Assembly (NCBI RefSeq): GCF_001882345.1
Contig: NZ_MINL01000001.1
Coordinates: 2,379,705-2,443,704 of the forward strand
Reading direction: 5' to 3'
Origin: Halomonas sp. QHL1
GTDB taxonomy: Bacteria > Pseudomonadota > Gammaproteobacteria > Pseudomonadales > Halomonadaceae
DNA length: 64,000 nt
Shown here: positions 1 to 11,033 of the stretch, piece by piece
Layout of the letters: every line of letters starts with the position of its first letter
Position numbering within the stretch: position 1 is the first letter of the stretch
Program-made: the position numbers and the translations under genes
Notes under the pieces: model-generated
What the model was told of the DNA's origin: nothing
What the model saw: the letters and a program-made list of their open reading frames with translations, nothing else
Database searches by the model: none

Positions 1-863
1 CAGAATGGTGCGATACCTACGGTGGGGCTAACCAATACCGGCACTGCGCGAGCAGATTCAAGCGCGAGCAGCGCCTGACGAAGCCGCAGTGCCTCATTCA
101 CCAGATATGCATCGCACGCGTGGTTCACAAGATGTACGAATTGGCACCCATCCAAATGATAAAGCTTCGTTCCCAAGCCGATGGTCTCTTGCAAGCAACG
201 GGCAGCAACCTTCACTAGTTCGTCAAAGTAAGCGGGGCCCAAGGTTCGATGAAGCGCGCTTATCCCGCTGACATCGACCACCTCGGTCAACAGCGCTACT
301 CTCCGTTCACTTGGCGAATCTCGCTGCATATTCTGCAAGTCTTCAGCAAACTGGTTACGGTTAGGAAGGCCTGTTAACGGGTCAACCCTGCCAAAAGCAT
401 GCTGCAGTTCAATCTGTGCCATGACAATGGCAGCTAGATCGCGGAGCATTGCCTGCTCCTGCTCTGAGAGCTCACGTGGCTGGGTGTCCAACACGCACAT
501 CGCCCCAAGGGTATGGCCTTCTCGCGTTATCAGCGGTGCGCCCGCATAAAAACGGATACCTATCTTTGCCAGGTAGCTATTTCGATAGCAGTCAGAGGCG
601 ATAAGGTCGGGTATGACCAGGATTTGCGAGGCGTCGCAGACCTCCCTGCAGGGAGCCGTTTCTCGGGGGATCTCCCGACGATCGAACCCCACTCTGGATT
701 TGAACCACTGGCGGTTTTCGTCAGTGAATGAAACGGCGGCAATCGGCAAACCAAATAGCTGGCTAGCCATTCGCGTTATTCGATCAAAACCTTCACTTGG
801 GGAGGTATCCAGCAAATTTAGCTGGCGGAGCGCGAACAGACGATCCTGTTCCTGGGTATTCAT
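1..863 (-). CDS. GAF domain plus degenerate GGDEF protein (3' end outside the window)
   Basis: I translated this minus-strand frame by hand. It is open from ATG at 863 to the left edge, so the C-terminus is missing. The first ~160 residues form a GAF sensor domain (SFTDENRQWFKSR, then RREIPRETAPC and later GAPLITREGHTLGAMCVLDT). A diguanylate-cyclase-type domain follows, beginning with the hallmark DPLTGLPNRNQF. Where the catalytic GGDEF should stand the sequence reads DGCQF, and the metal-binding segment is also poorly kept (LTEVVDVSG). The domain is therefore probably not an active cyclase and may act as a regulatory or GTP-sensing partner. GAF-GGDEF proteins are cytoplasmic signalling proteins of the cyclic-di-GMP network. 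The overlapping plus-strand ORFs at 513-882 are shadows. Confidence 0.85.
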   Translation of the reverse strand, partial: MNTQEQDRLFALRQLNLLDTSPSEGFDRITRMASQLFGLPIAAVSFTDENRQWFKSRVGFDRREIPRETAPCREVCDASQILVIPDLIASDCYRNSYLAKIGIRFYAGAPLITREGHTLGAMCVLDTQPRELSEQEQAMLRDLAAIVMAQIELQHAFGRVDPLTGLPNRNQFAEDLQNMQRDSPSERRVALLTEVVDVSGISALHRTLGPAYFDELVKVAARCLQETIGLGTKLYHLDGCQFVHLVNHACDAYLVNEALRLRQALLALESARAVPVLVSPTVGIAPF

Positions 864-1176
864 GAATATAACCCTGCACTGATAAGAACCCGGATCTTTA
901 CTAATATATATCAGCTTCATAAAAAAATGGCATCGGATATACTCTTTTTTCTAGTGCTAATTTTTGTTTAATCATAATCAGGGTGCTACCGGCATTGATA
1001 CTCTGATGAAGTATTTGTAGAAATTGTGATAGGAAAAAAAACCAAAAACTCATCAAAAGCTACCATTTATTGCAACACTTGGAACAGCAGTAATGTGGTG
1101 TTTTACAACGAAGCGAGGTACGTTTACCCACTCAAACCATTTAACCTAATAACTAATGCAAAAGGTTGCTTAATCA
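864..1176. other. AT-rich intergenic region between divergent genes
   Basis: This is a gap between a leftward signalling gene and the rightward NYN gene, so it should carry both promoters. It is AT-rich with several A and T runs. I could not assign a convincing -35/-10 pair, operator or hairpin. Confidence 0.5.
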
Positions 1177-1653
1177 ATGACAAAAGTTGCCATATTTGTT
1201 GATATCCAAAATGTTTATTACACCGTGCGTGAAGCCTATGGTCGCAATTTTGATTACAACAAGTTTTGGGCCCAAGCAACCGCCAACAGAGAGGTCGTGA
1301 AAGCTGTTTGCTATGCCATAGACAGAGGTGACCAAAAGCAGCGAGAGTTTCAAAATATACTCAGAGCGATCGGTTTTGATGTAAAGCTAAAGCCTTTTAT
1401 TCAGCGTTCAGATGGCTCAGCAAAAGGTGATTGGGATGTTGGCATCGCGCTTGACGCTATAGAGTACGCTGAACAGGCCGATGTTATCGTTCTGGTGTCG
1501 GGCGATGGAGATTTCGATCTGCTAGTCGAAAAAATCCGTGTTAAACATGGCAAAAAAGTCGAAGTTTATGGTGTTCGCCAACTGACGGCAGCGTCGCTGA
1601 TAAATGCGGCCAGTGAGTTTATAGCGATAGATAAAGCGCTTCTGTTAAGTTAA
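1177..1653 (+). CDS. NYN domain protein (LabA/DUF88 family), putative RNase
   Basis: This 158-residue protein consists of one NYN (PIN-like) nuclease fold. The N-terminal strand carries the first acidic residue (KVAIFVDIQNVYY). A middle acidic patch reads GDWDVGIALDA, and the C-terminal patch reads VSGDGDFDLLV, which is the characteristic SGDGDF signature of the LabA/DUF88 branch. These acidic residues form the metal-binding centre of the family, and members are thought to cut or process RNA. It stands alone, with no coupled neighbour and AT-rich flanks. The specific RNA target cannot be read from sequence. Confidence 0.85.
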   Translation: MTKVAIFVDIQNVYYTVREAYGRNFDYNKFWAQATANREVVKAVCYAIDRGDQKQREFQNILRAIGFDVKLKPFIQRSDGSAKGDWDVGIALDAIEYAEQADVIVLVSGDGDFDLLVEKIRVKHGKKVEVYGVRQLTAASLINAASEFIAIDKALLLS

Positions 1654-3334
<1,681 letters not shown>

Positions 3335-3375
3335 TCGTCTTTATTTTATAAATCGCTTATACTTTAAAAGCACGC

Positions 3376-3408
3376 AGTCCTTCCTTTATTGGGAAGGGCT
3401 GTTTTTTA
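3376..3408 (+). terminator. Rho-independent terminator after gdhA
   Basis: A 9-bp stem (AGTCCTTCC paired with GGAAGGGCT, one G-U) with a short T-rich loop is followed by GTTTTTTATT. It lies 42 bases after the gdhA stop and before rnk. The second copy (31922-31954) has a base change that weakens the stem. Confidence 0.85.
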
Positions 3409-3444
3409 TTGGTTTAAACTAATTACTTTCTAGGGAGCATCATC

Positions 3445-3858
3445 ATGGGACAACGTCCTGCCATTATTATTAATCGTCTCGATGCGGAGCGTCTCCAGCG
3501 CTTGATTGACAATGCATCCGCTAAAGACATGGCCGTGGCTCAGTTACTTGAGGAAGAGCTATCAAGAGGCGAAGTCTGCGACCCTGAGGATATTCCGGAT
3601 GACGTGGTCAGTATGAATAGCCAGGTTCGCTTCACCGACCTCACCCGCGGACTTAAGATGATTCGAACCTTGGTCTATCCGCACTCCCTGGAAAGCGTAG
3701 CGGATGGCATTTCGGTCATGGCGCCCATTGGCGCGGCACTGATCGGCCTCAAAGTGGGCGACATCATTGAATGGCCGCTACCTAACAATACCAAAACACG
3801 GCTGCGTATCGACGCTATTTATTGGCAGCCCGAGCGCGAAAAGCAGTTTCACCGTTAA
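3445..3858 (+). CDS. rnk: Rnk-like regulator of nucleoside diphosphate kinase (copy 1)
   Basis: This 137-residue protein has the Rnk layout: a short N-terminal helical part (RLDAERLQRLIDNA) and a C-terminal GreA/GreB-type FKBP-like domain (VYPHSLESVADGISVMAPIGAALIGLKVGDIIEWPLPN). Rnk proteins bind RNA polymerase near its secondary channel and influence nucleoside diphosphate kinase levels; that role is inferred from the family. The Shine-Dalgarno GGGAG lies 8 bases before ATG. A second copy at 31991-32404 is also intact, with one clear amino-acid change (K to E in NNTKTRLRI). Confidence 0.88.
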   Translation: MGQRPAIIINRLDAERLQRLIDNASAKDMAVAQLLEEELSRGEVCDPEDIPDDVVSMNSQVRFTDLTRGLKMIRTLVYPHSLESVADGISVMAPIGAALIGLKVGDIIEWPLPNNTKTRLRIDAIYWQPEREKQFHR

Positions 3859-4067
3859 GCTGCGTAAGGGAGTGAGCGGACATCGGATAAAGAAGACTTC
3901 ATGCTTTGAATCAAAAATTATAAAGTATGGAAAATGGAAGTTTGTGGCATCACTACTACGTGATGCCAATGGGTTTATAGAAAAAGATAGAACATCTTTA
4001 CTTGGTTAAATCAAAATCAATAAACTTAAATAAACATACTAAAACGTTGATTAGCGGCTGCTAGTCG

Positions 4068-4961
4068 TTACCCTCTTTCGCTCAAGCGCTTGGCCAAAGC
4101 GGCAATATGGGCGGGCCCCACTTCGCAGCAGCCGCCAATAGCCGTTGCCCCCTGCTCAACCCATTTTATTGCATGCTCGGCGTAGGCAGCAGGATCAAGA
4201 TCCGTGCGCGACGCTAGCTTATCGACGGTGCCACCGGGTTGGAGCGGCGCCACGGAGATAAAGCCGTTCGCGTAGCCGCCGAACGGCACGTTGAGCGTAG
4301 CAAGTTCACCCATGGCAGTCGTCACCGCTTCGGGCACTGAACAATTGACCATTATTCGCTCGGCGCCAAGGACCGCGACCTCGCGTGCCGCATCGGCTAA
4401 CGATTCCCCCGAGCGCAAGCGCGCACCATCGCTGTCATCCACAGCGAAAGCCACCCATACCGGGCGCTGGCTCTCCATCGCTGCGATGGTCGCGGCACGT
4501 GCCTCACGGATAAGCGACATCGTTTCGCACACAAAAAGATCGACCCCATCTACCTGGCGCTCCACGATACGTCGGTAATCACGCAGGCAGGTGGCGTCGT
4601 CCGGCACGCTATCTGCGTGATAACTCGCGACCAATGGCGGCAGGCAGCCCGCAATGCGCACCGCCCGATCGCTTTCCTCACGCGCCTGATGGGCAGCGCC
4701 AAGCGCCGCAGCATACAACGGCTCGAACATGCTGGGGTCGCCGTCACGGGCCAAGCGGATCGGTGTGGCACTGTAAGTGTTGAGCTTAATCACCTGCGCA
4801 CACGCCTCGATGAAATCACGGTGGGCAGCGGTGACCAAGTGGGGCTCGTCGAGCATGACCTGAGCAGACCACAGCGGTGAAACGGGTCGGCTGCTGCGTT
4901 TTCTAAGCTCCTGTCCCATTCCCCCATCGAGCAGTACTACGTTTTCTCTATCAGACATCAT
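4068..4961 (-). CDS. mmuM: Homocysteine S-methyltransferase family protein
   Basis: This 298-residue cytoplasmic enzyme is predicted to transfer a methyl group, typically from S-methylmethionine, to homocysteine to give methionine. The family hallmarks are visible: the N-terminal LLDGGMGQELRKR, an internal zinc-ligand cysteine in MVNCSVPEAV, and the paired zinc-ligand cysteines in IGGCCEVGPAHI near the C-terminus. The reading frame is open further upstream (to 5060), but the ATG at 4961 is preceded by AGAAGGAT in reverse, a good ribosome site, and matches the usual family start. The next codon (4958) is also ATG. It lies downstream of the MFS gene in the same direction with a 150-bp gap. Confidence 0.88.
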   Translation of the reverse strand: MMSDRENVVLLDGGMGQELRKRSSRPVSPLWSAQVMLDEPHLVTAAHRDFIEACAQVIKLNTYSATPIRLARDGDPSMFEPLYAAALGAAHQAREESDRAVRIAGCLPPLVASYHADSVPDDATCLRDYRRIVERQVDGVDLFVCETMSLIREARAATIAAMESQRPVWVAFAVDDSDGARLRSGESLADAAREVAVLGAERIMVNCSVPEAVTTAMGELATLNVPFGGYANGFISVAPLQPGGTVDKLASRTDLDPAAYAEHAIKWVEQGATAIGGCCEVGPAHIAALAKRLSERG

Positions 4962-5111
4962 CAAGTCACTATCCTTCTCTGGGTTGCCGCCAGTATGACG
5001 TACACAGACAACACGCTGACGCCACGTTATGGGTGCATCTTTATCCGATGGCAATACCACTCGCTACTTTTTGTCATACGGCCCCTTGTAATACAGCCCT
5101 AATCACAACGA

Positions 5112-6398
5112 TTAGGCCGTACCGGTTTCTTCTGAAACGGGCTCAATGGGTTCGCCATCTTCGTCCAGCAGCTGATGGTCGTAGGCTGCCTGAAGGCCGG
5201 TATCTTCAGCCGGTAGCGGCTGTGGCTCTTCTTCCTCTGCCCAATAGTCTATATGGCCTGGATAGATGGGCGATAAAACCGCGACCAGGATGCCGATCAC
5301 GGAGAAGATCGCAAAGGCATCCGCATACCCAAATCCATCGACCAGCACACCGACCACCGGAGAGCCCACGGCCTGACCCAGCGCACAGGCCATAAAAGGT
5401 AGCACCGGCCCCATGGATAGCCGCCCCGGCAGTAGCCGAATGCCGGTCATCAAGTACAGCCCCGTTAGGCTCATATAGGCAAGCCCAAAGACCATCGCAG
5501 AAAACATCGCCAGCACTAGCTGGCTTGGGCTAGCGGCCAGCAATACCAGGCTTGAAGAGAGCATCATCAACATCAATGCCTGGGTAATAGGAGGGTTATT
5601 GCGGTCGGCTAAATCACTCGCCACGGCACCGCCAAGCCCCGCGATACCGACCGCGAACCATAGCCAGCCGGTTTGGCCAGGGGGAAGCCCCCCAAGGGTA
5701 ACCACTAGGTCGGGAGCGAAAAGCCAGTAAGGGGAAGAAACAAACCCCATGGCGAAGGCGAACAGCGCAAGACGAATGAGCCGCGACCACTGCAACCGAG
5801 TAATCGGCGGCGGCGGTGCCGCATTGGCTGGAATGACTCGAGATACCGAAGGAATGAAGTACCATGCCGCTATGACTCCCATAGCGGTCAGAACGGCAAA
5901 GATCGTATAGGTCAGGCGCCATGCATCAGAGAGAAACACAACCGTCGGCACCGCCACAATAATACCGACGCTGGTACCTGCGTTCATGATGGAGCTGACT
6001 CGCCCGTGCATCGTCCGGCTCACCAGCGCCTGCATAGCAGCGGTTAGCGCGGGCATCATCAACCCGGTGCAGATCCCGCAGATAAACACCCCCACCCCGA
6101 GCGATAGTGGGTCCGAGGCCTGACTGATCAGCCCCAAGCCAGCAACGCCGAACCCACCCGAGAGCACCGCCAGGTTACGCGCCCCGAGACGATGCGCAGC
6201 TAGCGGCGCTACCAGTGTAGCCAGCACGAAACTGATAAACGGAAGTGCCCCGATGACCCCGATAAGATAGGGCGTGAGTGCCAGCTCGGCGCTGATGGAA
6301 GGTACAAACAGACCAAATGCAAAACGCGCCAGCCCGTAACTAATGGCAACCAGCGCGGCACCGAAGATGGCAAACCCCATGTTCGACAAGGTCTTCAT
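5112..6398 (-). CDS. MFS transporter, substrate unknown
   Basis: This 428-residue inner-membrane protein has twelve predicted transmembrane segments in two six-helix halves and the usual MFS interhelix loop after helix 2 (APLAAHRLGARN). A hydrophilic, glutamate-rich C-terminal tail of about 45 residues (WAEEEEPQPLP...) is unusual. I chose ATG 6398 over the longer frame because GGAGGTG lies just upstream and the first helix then begins correctly (MGFAIFGAALVAISYGLARF). It resembles small-molecule or drug exporters of the CynX/YfcJ-like type, but no substrate can be assigned. The downstream mmuM gene may be co-transcribed. Confidence 0.85.
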   Translation of the reverse strand: MKTLSNMGFAIFGAALVAISYGLARFAFGLFVPSISAELALTPYLIGVIGALPFISFVLATLVAPLAAHRLGARNLAVLSGGFGVAGLGLISQASDPLSLGVGVFICGICTGLMMPALTAAMQALVSRTMHGRVSSIMNAGTSVGIIVAVPTVVFLSDAWRLTYTIFAVLTAMGVIAAWYFIPSVSRVIPANAAPPPPITRLQWSRLIRLALFAFAMGFVSSPYWLFAPDLVVTLGGLPPGQTGWLWFAVGIAGLGGAVASDLADRNNPPITQALMLMMLSSSLVLLAASPSQLVLAMFSAMVFGLAYMSLTGLYLMTGIRLLPGRLSMGPVLPFMACALGQAVGSPVVGVLVDGFGYADAFAIFSVIGILVAVLSPIYPGHIDYWAEEEEPQPLPAEDTGLQAAYDHQLLDEDGEPIEPVSEETGTA

Positions 6399-6872
6399 AC
6401 TGACACCTCCACAGCCGCTTGCTGCATGAATAGAAGTCCGCTTAGCTAATTGTCGTAGCAACCTTCGTGATGAGCAATGCAGATGGGCGGTCATTTACCG
6501 AAGTATTTTTCGAGATAATGGCTTACGCTACCTCAGCGGTTAAATAGGTATCTTTATGTGATGATGAATCAACTAGCGAAATCAGTAGCCTGTAATCAAT
6601 TTCATCAGATTGAGGCGCGCCTCGCCCTAGCGATTCGCGCTACGGATAATAGTCTCTGCTTTTAAATAGGTGTGCTGCCGCACGGAACTATTTGCCGTTT
6701 TGGCCTAATCTTGAATTGATCATTTGAAAGTGACGTAACGAAAGGGAAGCTCTCTGAATTTTAGGGTAACGGAGCTTTCTCCTGATCTTGCTGATGAAGA
6801 CAAAACTATGTTTTAGCAGGGCAATGTTCATCAGTAAGCGAATATTTCTGTTTCATAACACGGAGGTGTCAG
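6399..6872. other. Intergenic region between MFS gene and phasin-like gene
   Basis: This is a divergent intergenic stretch of 474 bp, probably holding both promoters. A perfect 12-bp palindrome (GAGGCGCGCCTC) lies at 6612-6623, a possible regulator site or restriction-type motif. A good ribosome site (GGAGG) precedes the phasin-like start. Nothing else is supported. Confidence 0.5.
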
Positions 6873-7628
6873 ATGAGCTCTGAAAAGTCTAGGAATAGCA
6901 GTGATCATTCTGCTAAACAATCAACTAATAGCGCCAAGGAACAGGTTGATAGCTCACCCGATAAGCCGTTACGTGCCTATGGGTCACTAACGACTGATTA
7001 TTATGAACAACTGTTCTCGACTCAGTTCGATGCTGTTCGTGATTTTGCTGAAAAAAGCTTGGCTCAGTCCCGCTCTTGGCTTGAAGTTAGGGACTCCGAC
7101 AGCTTTCAAAAGGTGGTAGAAGAGCAACAAAATGCCATTCGCGAAATGAGTGAGCGTTTGATGGAAGACACCAAAAAAATTAACGCTCTGAGTCAGGAAT
7201 ATCTAAAAGAAAGCCAGCAACTGGCGATGGAGAGCATGCAGGTAGGCCGCATGCAGCTCGAAGAAAACATGCAGCAGGGTAAGGAGCAGGTTGAAGCTAA
7301 CATGCAGCAGGGCAAGGAGCGGTTTAAGGACAACATGCAGCAGGGTAAGGAGCAAGTTGAGGCTAACATACAGCAGGGCAAGGAGCAGTTTAAGGACAAC
7401 ATGCAGCAGGGCAAGGAGCAGTTTAAGGACAACACGCAGCAGGGCAAAGAGCAGGTTAAGGACAACACGCAGCAAGGCAAAGAGCAGGTTAAGGACAACA
7501 CGCAGCAAGGCAAAGAGCAGGTTAAGGGCAGCACGCAGCAAGGCAAAGAGCAGGTTAAGGGCAACATGCATAAAGGTCAGCACCAAGCTGACAATAGCAA
7601 TAAATCGACCAGTAAACCCAATAATTAA
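6873..7628 (+). CDS. Phasin-like protein with tandem 11-residue repeats
   Basis: This is a 251-residue soluble, highly charged protein. Residues ~38-130 look like a phasin (granule-associated) helical region, with LFSTQFDAVRDFAEKSLAQ then an amphipathic helix. Residues 132-230 are nine tandem 11-residue units of the form NxQQGKEQVKD, with weaker units on both sides. The 11-residue period, glycine at position 5 and mixed K/E/Q content resemble group 3 LEA proteins, which protect against desiccation or osmotic stress. This likeness is inference. The protein could coat polyhydroxyalkanoate granules through its N-terminal helices while the repeat arm remains soluble. A GGAGG ribosome site precedes ATG and a terminator follows. 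Confidence 0.8.
   Translation: MSSEKSRNSSDHSAKQSTNSAKEQVDSSPDKPLRAYGSLTTDYYEQLFSTQFDAVRDFAEKSLAQSRSWLEVRDSDSFQKVVEEQQNAIREMSERLMEDTKKINALSQEYLKESQQLAMESMQVGRMQLEENMQQGKEQVEANMQQGKERFKDNMQQGKEQVEANIQQGKEQFKDNMQQGKEQFKDNTQQGKEQVKDNTQQGKEQVKDNTQQGKEQVKGSTQQGKEQVKGNMHKGQHQADNSNKSTSKPNN
7266..7562 (+). repeat. Nine tandem 33-bp repeats inside the phasin-like gene
   Basis: Nine consecutive 33-bp units encode 11 residues each. The last four units are almost identical at the DNA level, while earlier units alternate between VEA and FKD endings. That pattern suggests the array grew recently from its 3' side. Because 33 is a multiple of three, stop codons are avoided in other frames too, which creates two long antisense ORFs. 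Confidence 0.95.
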
Positions 7629-7659
7629 AGCTACTATTATTACTGTAAGCGGTATCTAT

Positions 7660-7694
7660 AGGGGTCTTTTCCCAAAGAGAATAGGCCCCTTTTT
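7660..7694 (+). terminator. Rho-independent terminator after the phasin-like gene
   Basis: The stem AGGGGTC pairs with GGCCCCT (one G-U) around a 17-base loop and is followed by TTTTAT. It lies 32 bp after the stop codon. Confidence 0.8.
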
Positions 7695-7852
7695 ATATGT
7701 GAGATAGCTTTTATGTATCAACTTCTAGGGGGCCTCTACACCAGGCATGTGCACCGCAGCGGACACTGTTATTTACATCCTCAATTTTACGTAAAGGCCA
7801 TGCGAGTATTTTCGCCCTTATGCTTCTGCGCAAAAGACGCTTGAGCAACACA

Positions 7853-10348
7853 CTAATCCAATGAGCGGGTTAGCTGTCGCGACAAACTGCCTGTAAATGC
7901 ATTCACAGGCATGGGGCGGCCAAATAGAAAACCTTGATAAATACCGCACCCCAAATTGGCGAGTACTAAACGCTGATCTTCTGTTTCTACTCCTTCGGCA
8001 ATCACGCCCAACCCTAGGCTTTCTGCAAGGGCAATGATCGTCCCGGCAATTGGCCGCGCCTGCATATCGAGCGTTAAATCCCTGACAAAGGCGATATCGA
8101 TTTTTAGAGTATCCAGCGGCAATAGTTTCAGATATGAGAGCGACGAGTAACCCGTACCGAAGTCATCTAATGCAAAGCTGACGCCCAGATGCTGTAGCTG
8201 CTGCATTTTTTTGATAGTTCCCTCCGGATCGCTTAGCAGTAGCGACTCAGTTAGCTCCAGCGTCAATCGATCTGGCGGCGCATCGTATTGTTTGATCACA
8301 GACAACACCTGATCGGTAAAGTCGGGCTGCTGAAATTGGCGCACGCTGACATTAAGAGAAAGCTTCAAATGCTTGAGCTGCGCATCTTTTTGCCATTCAC
8401 CTAACAAACGACAGCCCTCCTTCAACACCCACTCACCCAGCGGTAAAATAAGCCCGGTTTCCTCGGCCAAAGTGATAAAATGACCGGGTGATACCATGCC
8501 CCGCTTCGGGTGTTGCCAGCGCACCAGGGCTTCGGCCCCAATGACTTGCCGTTTATCATTCACCTGGGGCTGTAGATAAAGGCATAACTCATCGTGGTCA
8601 ATGGCGATACGTAGCTCACGCTCCATCAGAAGGCGCTCTTCAAGCTCACGCTCCTGCTCCTCCCGAAAGAACTGTGGCTGACCATCACGAAGGCGCTTGG
8701 CTACCAGCAGTGCCAAATCCGCTCGCTTAAACAGTGGTGCGCTACCTTCACGCTTAGAGGGGTTAAAAATCAGCACGCCCACATTAAGCTTGCAAGGATA
8801 GGTATGGCCCTGAAGCTCGTAGGCGGCAGTCAGTGAAGCCCGGATCCTATCAATTAGAGAGAAGACTTCGTCCTGGGCACTGGAATTTTCTATGGATGAA
8901 AACTCGCCCACCAAGGCGAATTCATTGCCATCTAGCCTTGCGGCGTATAGTCCGGCCTCTACCCAATGCTGAAGTCGCCCGCTCAATTGGCGCAGCAACT
9001 CATCGCCAATATCTTGGCCTAAGCTATCGTTCAGCAGTTTGAAGCGGTCAATATCGAGCAGGGCCAAAAAGGCGCACTTATGAACCGACTTTTCAGCGTT
9101 ACTAACGTCTGCTAAGCGCTCCTGTAAGGCTCGCCGATTGGGGAGCTCTGTTAGCATGTCGTGGTAGGCAAGATAGCGAATACGCTGCTGGGCCTGCTGC
9201 TCTTCTGAACGATCACTGAGTAGCGCGACATAGTCACGTTCGTCACTATCAGCGTAGTTAACGCGACTCACGCTTAACCATGCGGGGAACGCCTTACCAT
9301 TAGCGCGTAAGGCGCTAATCATGCCACTCCACTCTCCGCGTTCATCAAGCGCTTGGCGAATATGCCTATTAAGCGTTTGGTTATCTTCAGCATAGGCAAG
9401 GTGCGAAATTGACTTACCTAACAAGTGTTCATTATCGCTCCCCACCAATCGCTTGAATGCCGCATTACAGAGGCGGATTCTTGCCCGGTTATCGAGCAAG
9501 ACCACACTATCTTGAAGGGCAGATATGACCTCTAACAGCCGCGTTTGGGTCATATTTTCATGGCGCTGGCTGGCATGCAGGCGCCTCTGAACCCCCGTTG
9601 CCACTAGGGTGATCAGTGCGGTTAATACAGCAGCGATACCGATAAGATAGATGAGCCACCGAGAGCGCGAAGACACTAGTGGCATCAAACCGCTGGCATC
9701 TGGTGAAAACCAGGCGGCTTGCATGGCCACATAATGCATTCCACTCACCGCGATGGAGACACACAGCGCTGCGATGAACGCGCAGCGCTTTGAACGCTGT
9801 AAGCCCCACTCCTGTTGGCAGAGCCTATATACATAGACGCTCGCCACACCCAAAACCACCGCAACAAGTAGCGATATGAGAAAGAGACTCTGAGAGTGGT
9901 ACAGCTCGGCAGGCATACGCATCGCTGCCATCCCACTGTAATGCATAGCGCCAATACCAGCCCCCAGACCAACCCCCGCCAACAGTAAAGCGTGATGAGA
10001 AGGGCTATTGCGAGAGAGAACCACCATAGCACTCAGGCTGCCCAGGATAGCGGGCACGATGGATAGAAGAGTAGCAACCGGTGCATGAGTAACTGGAAAA
10101 TCAAGCTGATAGGCATGCATACCTATAAAGTGCATGCTCCAAACCCCAAGCCCCATGGCGCTGGCTCCAGCAAGAAGCCATAAGGCTCGCCATAGTGAAT
10201 TGGACACCTTGCGTACTAATTTGATGATATCCAAACCCGCATAAGACGCCGCCAGCGCAACCAGCCACGAGATAAAGACGAGTGGAATATCATGTTTGCC
10301 CTGAACGGCATCTAGCGCTTGAGGGTCAGACAAAAAATTAAGTTGCAT
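7853..10348 (-). CDS. MHYT-PAS-GGDEF-EAL cyclic-di-GMP signalling protein
   Basis: This is an 831-residue inner-membrane sensor. Residues ~1-245 form an MHYT domain with seven helices and the repeats MHFIGMHAY, MHYSGMAAM and MHYVAMQA, proposed in the family to bind copper and sense gases such as oxygen or NO. A PAS domain (~265-385) and a GGDEF domain (~395-560) follow; the cyclase active site reads DGNEF instead of GGDEF and may be inactive or only GTP-binding. The EAL domain (~575-825) keeps its catalytic motifs (EALVRWQ, LELTES, DDFGTGYSS, AEGVET). It is most likely a cyclic-di-GMP phosphodiesterase regulated by the membrane sensor. No operon partner is visible. Confidence 0.92.
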   Translation of the reverse strand: MQLNFLSDPQALDAVQGKHDIPLVFISWLVALAASYAGLDIIKLVRKVSNSLWRALWLLAGASAMGLGVWSMHFIGMHAYQLDFPVTHAPVATLLSIVPAILGSLSAMVVLSRNSPSHHALLLAGVGLGAGIGAMHYSGMAAMRMPAELYHSQSLFLISLLVAVVLGVASVYVYRLCQQEWGLQRSKRCAFIAALCVSIAVSGMHYVAMQAAWFSPDASGLMPLVSSRSRWLIYLIGIAAVLTALITLVATGVQRRLHASQRHENMTQTRLLEVISALQDSVVLLDNRARIRLCNAAFKRLVGSDNEHLLGKSISHLAYAEDNQTLNRHIRQALDERGEWSGMISALRANGKAFPAWLSVSRVNYADSDERDYVALLSDRSEEQQAQQRIRYLAYHDMLTELPNRRALQERLADVSNAEKSVHKCAFLALLDIDRFKLLNDSLGQDIGDELLRQLSGRLQHWVEAGLYAARLDGNEFALVGEFSSIENSSAQDEVFSLIDRIRASLTAAYELQGHTYPCKLNVGVLIFNPSKREGSAPLFKRADLALLVAKRLRDGQPQFFREEQERELEERLLMERELRIAIDHDELCLYLQPQVNDKRQVIGAEALVRWQHPKRGMVSPGHFITLAEETGLILPLGEWVLKEGCRLLGEWQKDAQLKHLKLSLNVSVRQFQQPDFTDQVLSVIKQYDAPPDRLTLELTESLLLSDPEGTIKKMQQLQHLGVSFALDDFGTGYSSLSYLKLLPLDTLKIDIAFVRDLTLDMQARPIAGTIIALAESLGLGVIAEGVETEDQRLVLANLGCGIYQGFLFGRPMPVNAFTGSLSRQLTRSLD

Positions 10349-10598
10349 GAATAAGCTAGTAACCCGTTTATTTTAATAACAATAGAAAATATCAACGCGG
10401 CTAACCCTATTCATCCCTAATAAGCGGCGTGAACGCTGATCGCTATAAAATTTAGCCCTCTTTAATGCCCCCTATCACTAGAAATAGGGAGAAATGACAC
10501 TACCATGAATTAGGCTCCAACGAAGCGTACAAAAATGCATCGTCGGCCAGACCCGGTAGCCAGGTTTTTATAAACCCTCCACTCTTATCGAGAATACT

Positions 10599-10865
10599 AT
10601 GGCCAGCCAAGGCGATTCGAAACCGACCAAAACCAGCGGCACGTCATTGTCGGCTCCACCATGCGAAGGCTCGGGAAAGGTTTGCTCGCACAACCGCCCC
10701 GCCGAAGAGACCCATAACACTTCTAAAGAGGCTCATAAGCATTTTCTGAATCATAGAGAGGCACAGGCTGGTGGCCCCGCAGACAGCGCCGCTTGCGGTG
10801 AGGAAGACCCAGGAGCGGCTTTGGAAATGCTGGTGGAAAACACCGACGAGAAAAATAGGCAATAA
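10599..10865 (+). CDS. Small hydrophilic hypothetical protein
   Basis: This 88-residue ORF is rich in Ser, Thr, Glu, His and Lys, with three cysteines (APPCEG, KVCSH, AACGEE) and no membrane segment or signal peptide. It has a weak ribosome site (GAGAA, about 5 bases before ATG) and stands alone. I do not recognise it. A 72-residue ORF on the opposite strand overlaps most of it and looks less likely. The gene call is uncertain. Confidence 0.4.
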   Translation: MASQGDSKPTKTSGTSLSAPPCEGSGKVCSHNRPAEETHNTSKEAHKHFLNHREAQAGGPADSAACGEEDPGAALEMLVENTDEKNRQ

Positions 10866-10990
10866 GTGTTTAGTTAGAAATTATTGTGTACTAACTTTAT
10901 CAGGATTTCTGACACGAATGGCCCCACGGTTAGGCGGTCAGCCTTTCTCAGGGTAAATGAAAAGCCCCCTTCTTGGCCGATTGCAGCTAA

Positions 10991-11027
10991 AAAAGGGGCC
11001 TGCGATTTCTCGCAGGCCCCTTTTTTT
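10991..11027 (-). terminator. Strong bidirectional terminator beside the tRNA-Arg fragment
   Basis: A perfect 15-bp stem around TTTC is flanked by A and T runs on the two sides, so it can stop transcription in both directions. It lies immediately downstream of the minus-strand tRNA-Arg 3' fragment and probably was the terminator of the original tRNA gene. Confidence 0.9.
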
Positions 11028-11033
11028 GCAATT

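Noticed and set aside
7193..7586. Two antisense ORFs of 124 and 127 codons opposite the phasin-like gene
   Set aside because: They arise because the 33-bp repeat keeps all frames open; translations are low-complexity leucine/cysteine repeats without ribosome sites.
10644..10862. 72-codon minus-strand ORF opposite the small hypothetical gene
   Set aside because: No ribosome site; composition less gene-like than the plus-strand frame, itself uncertain.
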